From the NCBI GenBank assembly GCA_001824455.1, contig MHXL01000063.1:1-11666 (forward strand): 11,666 bases of DNA, written 5' to 3'. A program made the translations under genes and the position numbers. Of the stretch, positions 1 through 5,627 are shown one piece after another (within the stretch, counting starts at the first letter, position 1; each line of letters begins with the position of its first letter). The notes below the pieces were generated by a model. It did no database searches. It was not told the origin of the DNA and was given only the letters and a program-made list of their open reading frames with translations. Source of the DNA: Desulfuromonadaceae bacterium GWB2_53_15 (GTDB taxonomy: Bacteria; Desulfobacterota; Desulfuromonadia; Geobacterales; Pseudopelobacteraceae).

Positions 1-55
1 ATTAACGTACACACGCTTTCCAGGCGTGCTCCTTCAACCGCTCGGACATCTCTCC
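1..55 (-). tRNA. tRNA-Ser(GGA), 5' part, cut by window start
   Basis: Read on the minus strand from 55, the sequence begins GGAGAGATGTCCGAG. It continues through a D-arm (GAGCGGTTGAAGGAGC) into an anticodon stem-loop with perfect arms CACGC and GCGTG around CTGGAAA. The anticodon GGA (positions 21-19) reads Ser UCC/UCU. After the anticodon stem come the first bases of what should be the long variable arm typical of class II tRNA-Ser; that arm, the T arm and the acceptor 3' half lie outside the window. The 5' end was set from the expected acceptor strand GGAGAGA. Identification is by motif, without a covariance-model run. Confidence 0.93.
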
Positions 56-71
56 ACAAAATCGAATGGAA

Positions 72-100
72 AATATAGTATATGCGGAGTGATTTGTCCA
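72..100 (-). promoter_or_regulatory. sigma70-type promoter of tRNA-Ser
   Basis: On the minus strand a -35 box TGGACA (100-95) and a -10 box TATATT (77-72) are separated by exactly 17 bp. They end about 17 nt before the mature tRNA 5' end, which gives a leader of roughly 10 nt. Position and spacing fit a strong stable-RNA promoter. No other gene lies between it and the tRNA. Confidence 0.7.
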
Positions 101-118
101 GCTTTTCATAATTGTGCG

Positions 119-147
119 TGGACGGAAAGCGCAAAGCATAGTAAATT
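119..147 (+). promoter_or_regulatory. candidate promoter for the nucleosidase gene
   Basis: TGGACG (119-124) and TAAATT (142-147) are 17 bp apart, each matching four of six consensus bases. They lie about 40 nt upstream of the chosen ATG at 187, divergent from the tRNA promoter. This is weak evidence: the region is AT-rich and other -10-like hexamers are present. Confidence 0.35.
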
Positions 148-186
148 AGCGCGAATTTTAACATTTAAATTGCCGTGGAGCATATC

Positions 187-903
187 ATGAAGATCGGGAT
201 CATTACCGCCATGCCGGAGGAGGCCCGCGCCATTCTGAAGAACGCAGAAGGCCTGCAAAAGTCGCAGCATGGCCAACGCAGCGTCTTTAGTTGCCGAATC
301 GCGGGACACGACATCACCCTGGTCGAAGCAGGCATGGGAATGCTCAATGCCGGTTGGGCTGCCACTGAGCTGGCGGTTCAATCGCCGGATCTGATAATCT
401 CGGCCGGGTTCGGGGGAGGCGTGCTGCCGGGACTCAATGTAGGAGACGTGGTTGTGGCAGAGCAGGTGCTGCATTGGACGGGGAGCGACTTTGAACGGGT
501 CGCAACGGAAATGTATGCCCCTGGAAATATATCATTACCGGTTCGTGGCTGCTTCATAACCAGCGATGGCATACTCAACAAAAACGACCTGCTGGGACTG
601 TTGCCAAGCGGCGCCAACCGCCCGGTGGTTGAGATGGAAAGCGCAGCCGTGGCACGGGTGGCGGCTGAACACAAGATCCCGTTTATGGGCATACGCGCCA
701 TCAGCGACCCCTGGAATGAGGAACTGGGCTTTTCCATACAAGACTTCTGCGATGAGCAGCTGCGCGTCCGGCCGATCAAGGTGCTTGCCACAATTCTGCG
801 GCGGCCCATAATTATTCCCCAGCTGATTCGCCTGGCCCGGAACAGCCGGGTTGCTGCCAGGAGCCTGACCCTTGCCACTAAACAGCTGTTTCAGCAATTG
901 TGA
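187..903 (+). CDS. MTA/SAH nucleosidase-like phosphorylase-superfamily protein
   Basis: The 238-residue protein belongs to the PNP/UDP nucleoside phosphorylase superfamily and is closest in motif content to 5'-methylthioadenosine/S-adenosylhomocysteine nucleosidase, which removes adenine from these SAM by-products in the cytoplasm. The N-terminus MKIGIITAMPEE places Glu at residue 12. GFGGG occurs near 74-78, VEMES puts a Glu at 151, and AISD puts the acid Asp at 174. These match the E. coli MTAN residues E12, E174 and D197. The start at 187 is preferred over an in-frame GTG at 175 because GGAG (177-180) sits 6 nt upstream. After about residue 190 there is an Arg-rich tail of some 45 residues (RPIKVLATILRRPII...) that short MTANs lack. 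Futalosine hydrolase or hopanoid-associated phosphorylase are alternative substrate assignments I cannot exclude. Confidence 0.85.
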   Translation: MKIGIITAMPEEARAILKNAEGLQKSQHGQRSVFSCRIAGHDITLVEAGMGMLNAGWAATELAVQSPDLIISAGFGGGVLPGLNVGDVVVAEQVLHWTGSDFERVATEMYAPGNISLPVRGCFITSDGILNKNDLLGLLPSGANRPVVEMESAAVARVAAEHKIPFMGIRAISDPWNEELGFSIQDFCDEQLRVRPIKVLATILRRPIIIPQLIRLARNSRVAARSLTLATKQLFQQL

Positions 904-912
904 GAAAGCTGT

Positions 913-988
913 TAACCCCTCCCCCGCCTCCCCTTATCATGGGAGGAGCCTGGCCTCCCCCCTGACAAGGGGGGATTGAGGGGGGTTA
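913..988. repeat. palindromic repeat family A, copy 1 (two hairpins in an outer stem)
   Basis: This dispersed GC-rich element lies between two convergent genes. The outer arms are 913-921 and 980-988 (TAACCCC against GGGGTTA, with one G-T pair). Inside are two hairpins. CCTCCC/GGGAGG (927-932 and 941-946) has the loop CTTATCAT, and a perfect 6-bp C/G stem (957-962 and 969-974) has the loop TGACAA. A second copy at 5621-5713 has the same two loops. Given its place it may also act as a bidirectional transcription stop, although neither strand has a long T-tract after it. Confidence 0.8.
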
Positions 989-1004
989 GAAGTTACAATC
1001 CCCT

Positions 1005-1859
1005 TCAGACCTTCCTGCCGCTGTTCGCCACCGGCGACCAGGGATAATCCTGCACATGCTCGCCCAGCTCTTCCCTTGAATAACGGTTCACCCGCCTTAG
1101 CGCCAGTATTGTCGCCATCATAATCGGCAGGGTGTACATCAGTATGCCGGTCAATGCCATGAACTGCTCGCCGATCCAGAGCGTCACGCCCCAATTGAAC
1201 AGCAGCACCGACAGATACAGCACCGGCCCCAACAGGGAACGGAAGGGGAGATTGAACACCCCTTTGGGAGCTTCAGCGAGGCGCCGGGCATCGATCAACT
1301 GGAAGGCGCCCACCAGAAGCAGGCTCGTCAGTAGCCAGCCCCCGTAATTGGAGAGCGGCACGCCAAAATGAAGACCGGTTTCGCGGTAACCGTAGATCTG
1401 CCCCAGGAACCAGCGCCGACCCTGCAGCGCCACCGGGTCGATGACAATATCCAGAAAGGTCTGCAGGAAGGCGCCCAGGATCAGGGCCGAACAGGAGCTC
1501 CGGATGCGGCGCGTCTCCAGCGTGGCGAAATTCCAGCGCCAGGACTTGAGCGGCGAAAGGATGAACAGGGCGGTGGTGTAGCTGCAATACGACAGGAACA
1601 CGTAGGACAGAGAATCAAAGAAGGGCACCCCCGCCACCCACAGCTCCTGATTCCTGGTGGTTTCGATGTAGTAATACCAGCCATAGGGAAAGCCGGTGTT
1701 GATCGAGAGCCACTCCGAGGCAAAGGCAATCAGGTAGCCGACAACCGTAAAGCTCAGCGTCCGCCGCCAACCCACGTGCGGTACACAGGCCAGCAGGAAC
1801 GCCGCAAAGAAGGCAAACACGTAAGGGCGCATGGTGAAGGTGCCGATGAGGATATCCAT
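1005..1859 (-). CDS. carotenoid biosynthesis membrane protein (DUF422/CruF-like)
   Basis: This is a 284-residue polytopic membrane protein with about seven hydrophobic segments. It carries the DUF422 signatures: SEWLSINTGFPYGWYYY near the second membrane helix, a PFFDSLSYVFLSY segment, DIVIDPVALQ in the middle, and FGVPLSNYGGW before the next helix. Characterised relatives include CruF (1',2'-hydratase of carotenoid psi ends) and the archaeal bisanhydrobacterioruberin hydratase; the substrate here is unknown. The frame is open 81 nt further upstream, but that part lies inside a palindromic repeat. The ATG at 1859 has AAAGG 8 nt before it and begins a sensible N-terminus, so I chose it. No other carotenoid genes are in the window, so a pathway role rests on family membership alone. 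Confidence 0.78.
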   Translation of the reverse strand: MDILIGTFTMRPYVFAFFAAFLLACVPHVGWRRTLSFTVVGYLIAFASEWLSINTGFPYGWYYYIETTRNQELWVAGVPFFDSLSYVFLSYCSYTTALFILSPLKSWRWNFATLETRRIRSSCSALILGAFLQTFLDIVIDPVALQGRRWFLGQIYGYRETGLHFGVPLSNYGGWLLTSLLLVGAFQLIDARRLAEAPKGVFNLPFRSLLGPVLYLSVLLFNWGVTLWIGEQFMALTGILMYTLPIMMATILALRRVNRYSREELGEHVQDYPWSPVANSGRKV

Positions 1860-1885
1860 GAAACGAGCCTTTTGAGGTGAAGATT

Positions 1886-1989
1886 CCTTCTCCCTGAGGG
1901 AGAAGGTGGCCAGAGGCCGGATGAGGAGGCAGCAGTCCAATCTGCATCCACTTTCCCCCTCACCCTAGCCCTCTCCCTCAGGGAGAGGG
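1886..1989. repeat. palindromic repeat family B
   Basis: Two terminal hairpins are oriented as an inverted pair. CCTTCTCCC/GGGAGAAGG (1886-1894 and 1898-1906) is a perfect 9-bp stem with a TGA loop. CCCTCTCCC/GGGAGAGGG (1969-1977 and 1981-1989) is a perfect 9-bp stem with a TCA loop. The flanks between them (GGTGGCC...GGATGAGG and CCCCTCACCCTAGCC) are also rough reverse complements, so the whole is a MITE-like unit of about 104 bp. It fills the gap between metY and the carotenoid gene, both transcribed leftward, and could attenuate read-through. Similar CCCTCACCC...CTCTCCC units are, from general knowledge, widespread in proteobacteria. Confidence 0.75.
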
Positions 1990-2018
1990 GACAGTTTAGG
2001 ACAAGGTCTGACCAAAAT

Positions 2019-3302
2019 TTACTTCTGGCTTGCGTACAGTGCCTGATCGATATCGGCAATGATATCGCCGGCATCCTCGATGCCGATCGACAAACGGATC
2101 AGGTCCGGCTTTACTCCGCTGGATTTCTGCTGTTCTGGCGACAACTGGCGGTGGGTGGTGCTGGCCGGGTGCAGCACGCAGCTGCGGGCGTCGCCCACAT
2201 GGACCACCAGCGCCACCAGCTTTGTGGCCTCCATGAACTTGCGGCCCGCCTCGGCGCCCCCCTTGATGCCAAAGGTCAGTACGCCGCTGCACCCCTTGGG
2301 TAGATACTTCAGCGCCAGGTGGTGGGTTGGATGGCTGGCCAGGCCGGGATAACAGGTCCAGCTGACCAGAGGGTGGGTCTCCAGGAATTTTGCCACGGCC
2401 AGGGCATTGTCGCTGTGGCGTTGCATGCGCAGATGCAGGGTCTCCAGTCCCAGGTTGAACAGAAACGAGTTGAGCGGTGCAGGAGTAGTGCCCAGGTCGC
2501 GCATCAGCTGGACGCGGGCCTTGACTATGTAGGCCTGCGGGCCAAATGTTTTAAAGTATTCCAGACCATGGTAGCTGATATCCGGCTCGACCAGCTCCGG
2601 AAAGCGGCCGCAGCCCCAGTCAAAGGTGCCGCCGTCCACGATCACACCACCCACGCTGGTGGCGTGGCCGTCGATATACTTGGTGGCCGAATGCATGACG
2701 ATGTGGGCGCCATGCTCGAATGGGCGACACAGGTAAGGGGTGCCGAAGGTGTTGTCGATGATCAGCGGTGCCTGCATCTCGTTGGCAATGGCGGCGAATT
2801 TCTCGAAATCGAGGACATTCAGACCAGGGTTGCCGATGGTCTCGGCAAACAGGCAGCGCGTGGTGGGGCGAAAGGCCTTCTTGATTTCCTCAGCCGACGC
2901 CTCGGGATCTACAAAGGTCACCTCGATGCCCATCTTGGGCAGGGTCACGGCGAACAGATTATAGGTGCCGCCGTAGAGGGTGCTGGCCGTTACTATATGC
3001 TGGCCGGCCTGGCAGATGTTCATGATCGCCAGGGTGTTGGCGGCCTGGCCGGAGGAGGTTGCCATGGCACCCACGCCACCCTCCATCTGGGCGATCTTCG
3101 TTTCAAAGCCGTCGGTGGTCGGATTGGCCAGGCGGGTATAAAAGAAACCGGCTGCCTCCAGATCGAACAACTTGGTGACATGCTCGGCGCTGTCGTACTT
3201 GAAGGTGGTGCTCTGGATAATGGGCAGGATGCGCGGCTCGCCGGACTTCGGTTCATAGCCCCCCTGTACGGCAATGGTGTCGATTTTCCAGTTTGGGTTC
3301 AT
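2019..3302 (-). CDS. metY: O-acetylhomoserine sulfhydrylase (O-acetylhomoserine aminocarboxypropyltransferase)
   Basis: This cytoplasmic PLP enzyme of 427 residues belongs to the Cys/Met metabolism family. It makes homocysteine (or cysteine) from O-acetylhomoserine (or O-acetylserine) and sulfide. The opening block WKIDTIAVQGGYEP, YTRLANPT (about 55-62), SSGQAANT (83-90), the PLP-contacting IIDNTFGTPY (181-190), and the Schiff-base lysine K208 in MHSATKYIDGH are all intact. The C-terminal block VGDARSCVLHPASTTH is also present. Length and motifs fit MetY rather than the shorter cystathionine gamma-synthase/lyases. The ATG at 3302 follows GAGG with 8-9 nt spacing; a TTG 48 nt upstream in the same frame is less likely. 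It is transcribed alone, and the roughly 100 nt upstream showed no SAM riboswitch that I could recognise. Confidence 0.95.
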   Translation of the reverse strand: MNPNWKIDTIAVQGGYEPKSGEPRILPIIQSTTFKYDSAEHVTKLFDLEAAGFFYTRLANPTTDGFETKIAQMEGGVGAMATSSGQAANTLAIMNICQAGQHIVTASTLYGGTYNLFAVTLPKMGIEVTFVDPEASAEEIKKAFRPTTRCLFAETIGNPGLNVLDFEKFAAIANEMQAPLIIDNTFGTPYLCRPFEHGAHIVMHSATKYIDGHATSVGGVIVDGGTFDWGCGRFPELVEPDISYHGLEYFKTFGPQAYIVKARVQLMRDLGTTPAPLNSFLFNLGLETLHLRMQRHSDNALAVAKFLETHPLVSWTCYPGLASHPTHHLALKYLPKGCSGVLTFGIKGGAEAGRKFMEATKLVALVVHVGDARSCVLHPASTTHRQLSPEQQKSSGVKPDLIRLSIGIEDAGDIIADIDQALYASQK

Positions 3303-3400
3303 GGGGTAATCCTCTTTCTTTGTGGTTTCTTCGACTTGAAGAGCCAACAATCGGTTTAGCGCAATTCTTTATACAAGGCCAAGAAACAGTTTGATTGCAG

Positions 3401-3537
3401 CTATGAAAGCTCGCCCTTCTTCGAGGCAACCGGCTCAACTATTTCCTCATCAATGTCGTAGTCAGCGATTTCTCTGATTTTGCCACAATTAAGGCATGAT
3501 CCGCCTTATCCAGGTAGCGCTTGATATCGCCGGTCAT
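3401..3537 (-). pseudogene. HEPN-domain toxin remnant (internal deletion, frame shifted)
   Basis: The start ATG at 3537 overlaps the stop of the upstream nucleotidyltransferase (ATGA), the usual MNT-HEPN layout. The first 20 codons read MTGDIKRYLDKADHALIVAK, which resembles the N-terminal helix of HEPN proteins. The frame then runs into a stop at 3439 after 32 codons. In the neighbouring frame the same DNA continues as KIREIADYDIDEEIVEPVA and stops at 3401; this resembles the HEPN C-terminal helix (R-x-x-ADYD). Intact HEPN partners are about 120-140 residues, so roughly 250-280 nt are missing, including the part that should carry the R-x4-6-H RNase motif. I infer a deletion that joined the two ends out of frame. 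Confidence 0.72.
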
Positions 3538-3863
3538 ACCGTAATCCCTTCACGCTCGATATTCCGGTAATAGGAATAACCCTTTGCCGCTGCACTACGA
3601 AAACGTTCCTCGCTAAACACCTTAAGCGAGATAATCGGCTTGAAATCGTGATCCCACATCAGGTTGTAAGCTATCTCGTCAAGCCTCTGTTCCAGTGCCG
3701 CGCTGTTTTCATCTACCAGGGCCACCAGATCGAGGTCTGAATCCTGATCAGCATCGCCTCGTGCTCGTGAGCCATACATGATCATGTGCCTGATATGTTG
3801 AACTATATCTGTTGGCAAGCGCCGCTTGAATTCTTCGATGAGTGCCCTGTCCTGTTCGCCCAT
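3534..3863 (-). CDS. minimal nucleotidyltransferase (MNT, MntA-like antitoxin)
   Basis: A 109-residue protein of the polymerase-beta nucleotidyltransferase superfamily. The core motif is textbook: G31-S32, ten residues, then D43-x-D45 (GSRARGDADQDSDLDL). In MntA/HepT-type systems the MNT protein neutralises the HEPN RNase by transferring adenylyl groups to it. The third acidic residue usually found on a later strand is not obvious here (the strand reads PIISLKV), so catalysis is uncertain. The ATG at 3863 has AGGAG with good spacing. The 3' end overlaps the start of the HEPN remnant, so the pair was originally one operon. With its toxin collapsed, the gene appears orphaned. Confidence 0.85.
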   Translation of the reverse strand: MGEQDRALIEEFKRRLPTDIVQHIRHMIMYGSRARGDADQDSDLDLVALVDENSAALEQRLDEIAYNLMWDHDFKPIISLKVFSEERFRSAAAKGYSYYRNIEREGITV

Positions 3864-4105
3864 TGCAGTCTCCTGATGTTCATATATATCACACTAAAAT
3901 GTTAGATAAAACACTGATAGAGTGCAGAAAATATGGGAAGAGGATGCCCCTATTTATTCCAAAATGTCTTATTGCGCTTACATTTTATGGTTTCTTTATT
4001 CTGCCGAAGCTAATTCTCTGAACCATTCCTGTAGTTCGCTCAAAGAGTCAGTCGAATCAGAAATATTCATTCTGTCACGTACGCGACAGTTGAAAATTGG
4101 GGGCT
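3864..4105. other. AT-rich intergenic region without a convincing gene
   Basis: Between the MNT start and the structure behind mqsA there is AT-rich sequence with no recognised gene. A 66-codon frame on + (3922-4122, starting GTG) has no ribosome binding site or family resemblance. On - there is a 24-codon ATG frame (4070-3996, MNISDSTDSLSELQEWF...). Its composition looks protein-like but it has only a weak upstream purine stretch; it may be another eroded gene. The MNT promoter must also lie here: AT-rich runs (TATATAT around 3882-3888) are present, but I could not fix a -35/-10 pair. Confidence 0.4.
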
Positions 4106-4142
4106 ACCGATCAGGGGAATGAATTTCCCTGCTACCATCGGT
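4106..4142 (-). terminator. bulged stem-loop behind mqsA, possible terminator
   Basis: ACCGAT (4106-4111) pairs with ATCGGT (4137-4142). CAGGGGAA (4112-4119) pairs with TTTCCCTG (4124-4131), with one G-T pair and a TGAA loop; CTACC (4132-4136) is left as a bulge. On the minus strand it begins about 25 nt after the mqsA stop and is followed by AGCCCCCAATTTTC, a short and imperfect T-run. A terminator fits the position, but the tract is weak. Confidence 0.4.
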
Positions 4143-4166
4143 CAGTCCCTATGTGACAAAGTAGAA

Positions 4167-4658
4167 CTACCCTTTCCCCTTGTACCCCACACCATCCTCA
4201 CACACCATGCCCGCATCAACTTTTTTTCTTTTCGCCTGTGTGCGCGGAACACCCGGCAACGCATCCAGGCTTTCGGGAAAACGGTCCAGAATGCGCAGCA
4301 GGTTATCCATGGCCCGGCTTTGGACAACCTGACCGTTTTCATAGCGGGCAAAACTTTTCAGACCACCACCAAGCACTGCCGCCATCTGCTCCTGGGTCAG
4401 GTGCAGTCTGCGGCGGATTCTCTTTATCTCAGCCGACGTAAGCAATCCATCAACCTGGCGTCCGAAATCCCGGAGCAACTTCTCCGCTCGCCGGGCTGAA
4501 TCCTTATCAACAAGCGCTTCGCCACAGGCTGGACACTCCAGAACTCGGTAATCAGGCACTGTAAGAGAATGACCTTTGTAGCTGAAACACTCTTCCAGAA
4601 ACTTTTCGCAAAGCTGGCCACCACCGCAGAGCGGACATGCATCGCCTTGTTTGTACAT
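4167..4658 (-). CDS. mqsA: MqsA-family type II antitoxin (zinc ribbon plus HTH)
   Basis: A 163-residue DNA-binding antitoxin. The N-terminal half carries the MqsA/YgiT zinc-binding cysteines: CPLCGG (8-13) and CPACGE (about 42-47). The C-terminal half is an Xre-type helix-turn-helix (LTSAEIKRIRRRLHLTQEQMAAVLG, then SFARYENGQVVQSRAMDNLLRIL), as in E. coli MqsA. In intact systems MqsA binds the MqsR RNase through its N domain and represses the operon through the HTH. I chose the ATG at 4658 because AAGAGG lies 9 nt upstream; an in-frame ATG at 4676 has no ribosome binding site. It also carries a basic C-terminal tail after the HTH. The upstream toxin is only a fragment, so this copy can act as a regulator but has no local toxin to restrain. 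Confidence 0.88.
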   Translation of the reverse strand: MYKQGDACPLCGGGQLCEKFLEECFSYKGHSLTVPDYRVLECPACGEALVDKDSARRAEKLLRDFGRQVDGLLTSAEIKRIRRRLHLTQEQMAAVLGGGLKSFARYENGQVVQSRAMDNLLRILDRFPESLDALPGVPRTQAKRKKVDAGMVCEDGVGYKGKG

Positions 4659-4672
4659 ATCAGACAACCTCT

Positions 4673-4780
4673 TCATGCAGCCGCGCCCTGTCGTCCGGAA
4701 CGGGTAACGATACGGGTAGATTCATGCAACAGAAGCATTTTCAGGGCATCCAGCCCGTGATGTGGTTTCCGCTTCTCCAT
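4673..4780 (-). pseudogene. mqsR: mqsR toxin remnant (N-terminal 35 codons only)
   Basis: Directly upstream of mqsA, the ATG at 4780 opens a 35-codon frame beginning MEKRKPHHGLDALKMLL and ending TRSGRQGAAA, then TGA at 4675-4673. The MEKR-x-PH start is the hallmark of MqsR mRNA interferases (E. coli MqsR begins MEKRTPHTRL), and the T-R-S-x-x-GAAA stretch also fits the family. A full MqsR is about 98-105 residues; the body, including the conserved FYKSMT region and the catalytic C-terminal strands, is absent. Only 15 nt separate the TGA from the mqsA start. Another frame across the junction (RLHEEVV then stop) might be the last codons of the old gene, but this is too short to prove. Confidence 0.72.
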
Positions 4781-4812
4781 GTTCAAGCATCCAAAGTGTG
4801 GAATATTTTACG

Positions 4813-4861
4813 CCTGCTGTCAATAAAAAGTATCATCATGATACTTTTTATTGACAGCAGG
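4813..4861. repeat. 49-bp near-perfect palindrome (24-bp arms, 1-nt centre)
   Basis: Every base from 4813 to 4836 pairs with 4838 to 4861; only the central C at 4837 is unpaired. The inner part is GTATCATCATGATAC flanked by A5 and T5. On each side the arm ends in TGTCAA/TTGACA and then CAG or CTG bases. The left side is 33 nt upstream of the mqsR remnant start. The right side holds the last three codons and stop of the amidohydrolase gene. It can serve as a bidirectional terminator (7-bp stem then TTTTT on either strand) and both arms carry a consensus -35 hexamer, so it may also be the old mqsRA operator. Confidence 0.9.
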
Positions 4862-5627
4862 TTTGCGAGACCCGATAAAACTCCGCGGCATTATCATAAA
4901 ACACCGCCCGGGCCGCTTCGTCCCCCAGCACATCCGCTACCAGCAGAAAATCGTTGTCCGCATAGGGACGCGGGGCACGCGTGGAAGGGAGGTCGGTACC
5001 GAACATCAAGGCTTGTGGATTGGCGACATGGAGTTGTTTGAGTGCGGTCGGCACATCGAAATCCACCCGGCCGAAACCGGTGGCCTTGACCCTGACGCCC
5101 CGCTCGGCCAGCTTCAGCAACGTTCCAAAGCCTTCTTTGGCCAGTCCCAGGTGATCGATGCTGACCGCCGGCAGGGCCGCCAGCGTAACAAATAGACTAT
5201 CCAGTTCCCGCGAATCCACATACAGCTCAACATGCCAGCCCACCAGTTCGTGCACCCTGTGCGCCATGGCATCCAGGTGACGCACATCCTCCGAACCGCC
5301 CCGCTTGAGGTTGAAGCGCACCGCCCGCACCCCGGCCAAGTCCAGCGCCAGGACCTCGTCATCGGTGACCGTAGCCGGCAACTGGGTGACCCCGACAAAT
5401 CCGGGACCAAGCGTTTCCAAGGCATCCAACAGGTAGCTTTGGTCAAAAACCTGGAACGAACCGGAAACAATGGCTCCGCCCCGCAGGTCATAGCCGGAGA
5501 CCTGCGACAGGTAATCACTGCAGGTCAGATCCTCCGGCAGGTAACCGTTGTTGGGGGTCAGCGGAAAGCGGCGGTCGATGATGTGAAAATGACTGTCGAA
5601 GAGCGGGAAGACAGAAAGCAAACCCAC
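4848..5627 (-). CDS. amidohydrolase-2 family (TIM-barrel) metal-dependent hydrolase
   Basis: The protein has 259 residues from the GTG at 5627. It fits the amidohydrolase-2 group that includes 2-pyrone-4,6-dicarboxylate lactonase (LigI-like). The motifs run in order: D11-S-H13-F-H15 (the HxH metal pair), WHVELYVDS with H132, SIDHLGL with H159, and FGTDLPSTRAPRP with the metal-binding D212. NAAEFYR near the C-terminus is the usual family ending. The substrate is unknown. The same frame is open to an ATG at 5741 that shares bases with the stop of the upstream MCE gene (TGATG). That longer start would add 38 residues encoded mostly by the palindromic repeat at 5621-5713. I prefer 5627 because GGAGGG lies 6 nt upstream and because family members begin close to the HxH motif. 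The final codons lie inside the 49-bp palindrome. Confidence 0.82.
   Translation of the reverse strand: MGLLSVFPLFDSHFHIIDRRFPLTPNNGYLPEDLTCSDYLSQVSGYDLRGGAIVSGSFQVFDQSYLLDALETLGPGFVGVTQLPATVTDDEVLALDLAGVRAVRFNLKRGGSEDVRHLDAMAHRVHELVGWHVELYVDSRELDSLFVTLAALPAVSIDHLGLAKEGFGTLLKLAERGVRVKATGFGRVDFDVPTALKQLHVANPQALMFGTDLPSTRAPRPYADNDFLLVADVLGDEAARAVFYDNAAEFYRVSQTCCQ

Noticed and set aside
1..55. tRNA-Ser as an integration hotspot with a mobile element in the window
   Set aside because: No integrase, att-like duplication of the tRNA end or phage gene is visible. The accessory toxin-antitoxin region is kilobases away, and the 3' end of the tRNA, where integration normally occurs, lies outside the window.
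913..988. CRISPR array or phage attachment site at the GC-rich repeats
   Set aside because: There are no regularly spaced direct repeats. The copies are palindromic, far apart and of different spacer length, which fits REP/MITE-like elements.
1368..1880. A 170-codon frame on + opposite the carotenoid gene
   Set aside because: It is a shadow of the DUF422 gene; no start signal, composition or motif supports it.
2319..3359. A long open frame (346 codons) on the + strand opposite metY
   Set aside because: It lies entirely antisense to a gene with complete PLP-enzyme motifs, its translation shows no family pattern, and long antisense frames are expected in GC-rich codon-biased genes.
3303..3400. 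A SAM or other riboswitch upstream of metY
   Set aside because: I looked for the conserved SAM-I and SAM-II elements in this gap and saw none. The gap is short and has no long stem with a terminator.
3996..4070. A 24-codon minus-strand frame (MNISDSTDSLSELQEWF...)
   Set aside because: Protein-like composition but too short, with only a weak ribosome binding site. I could not tie it to a family, so it is mentioned only as possible gene debris.
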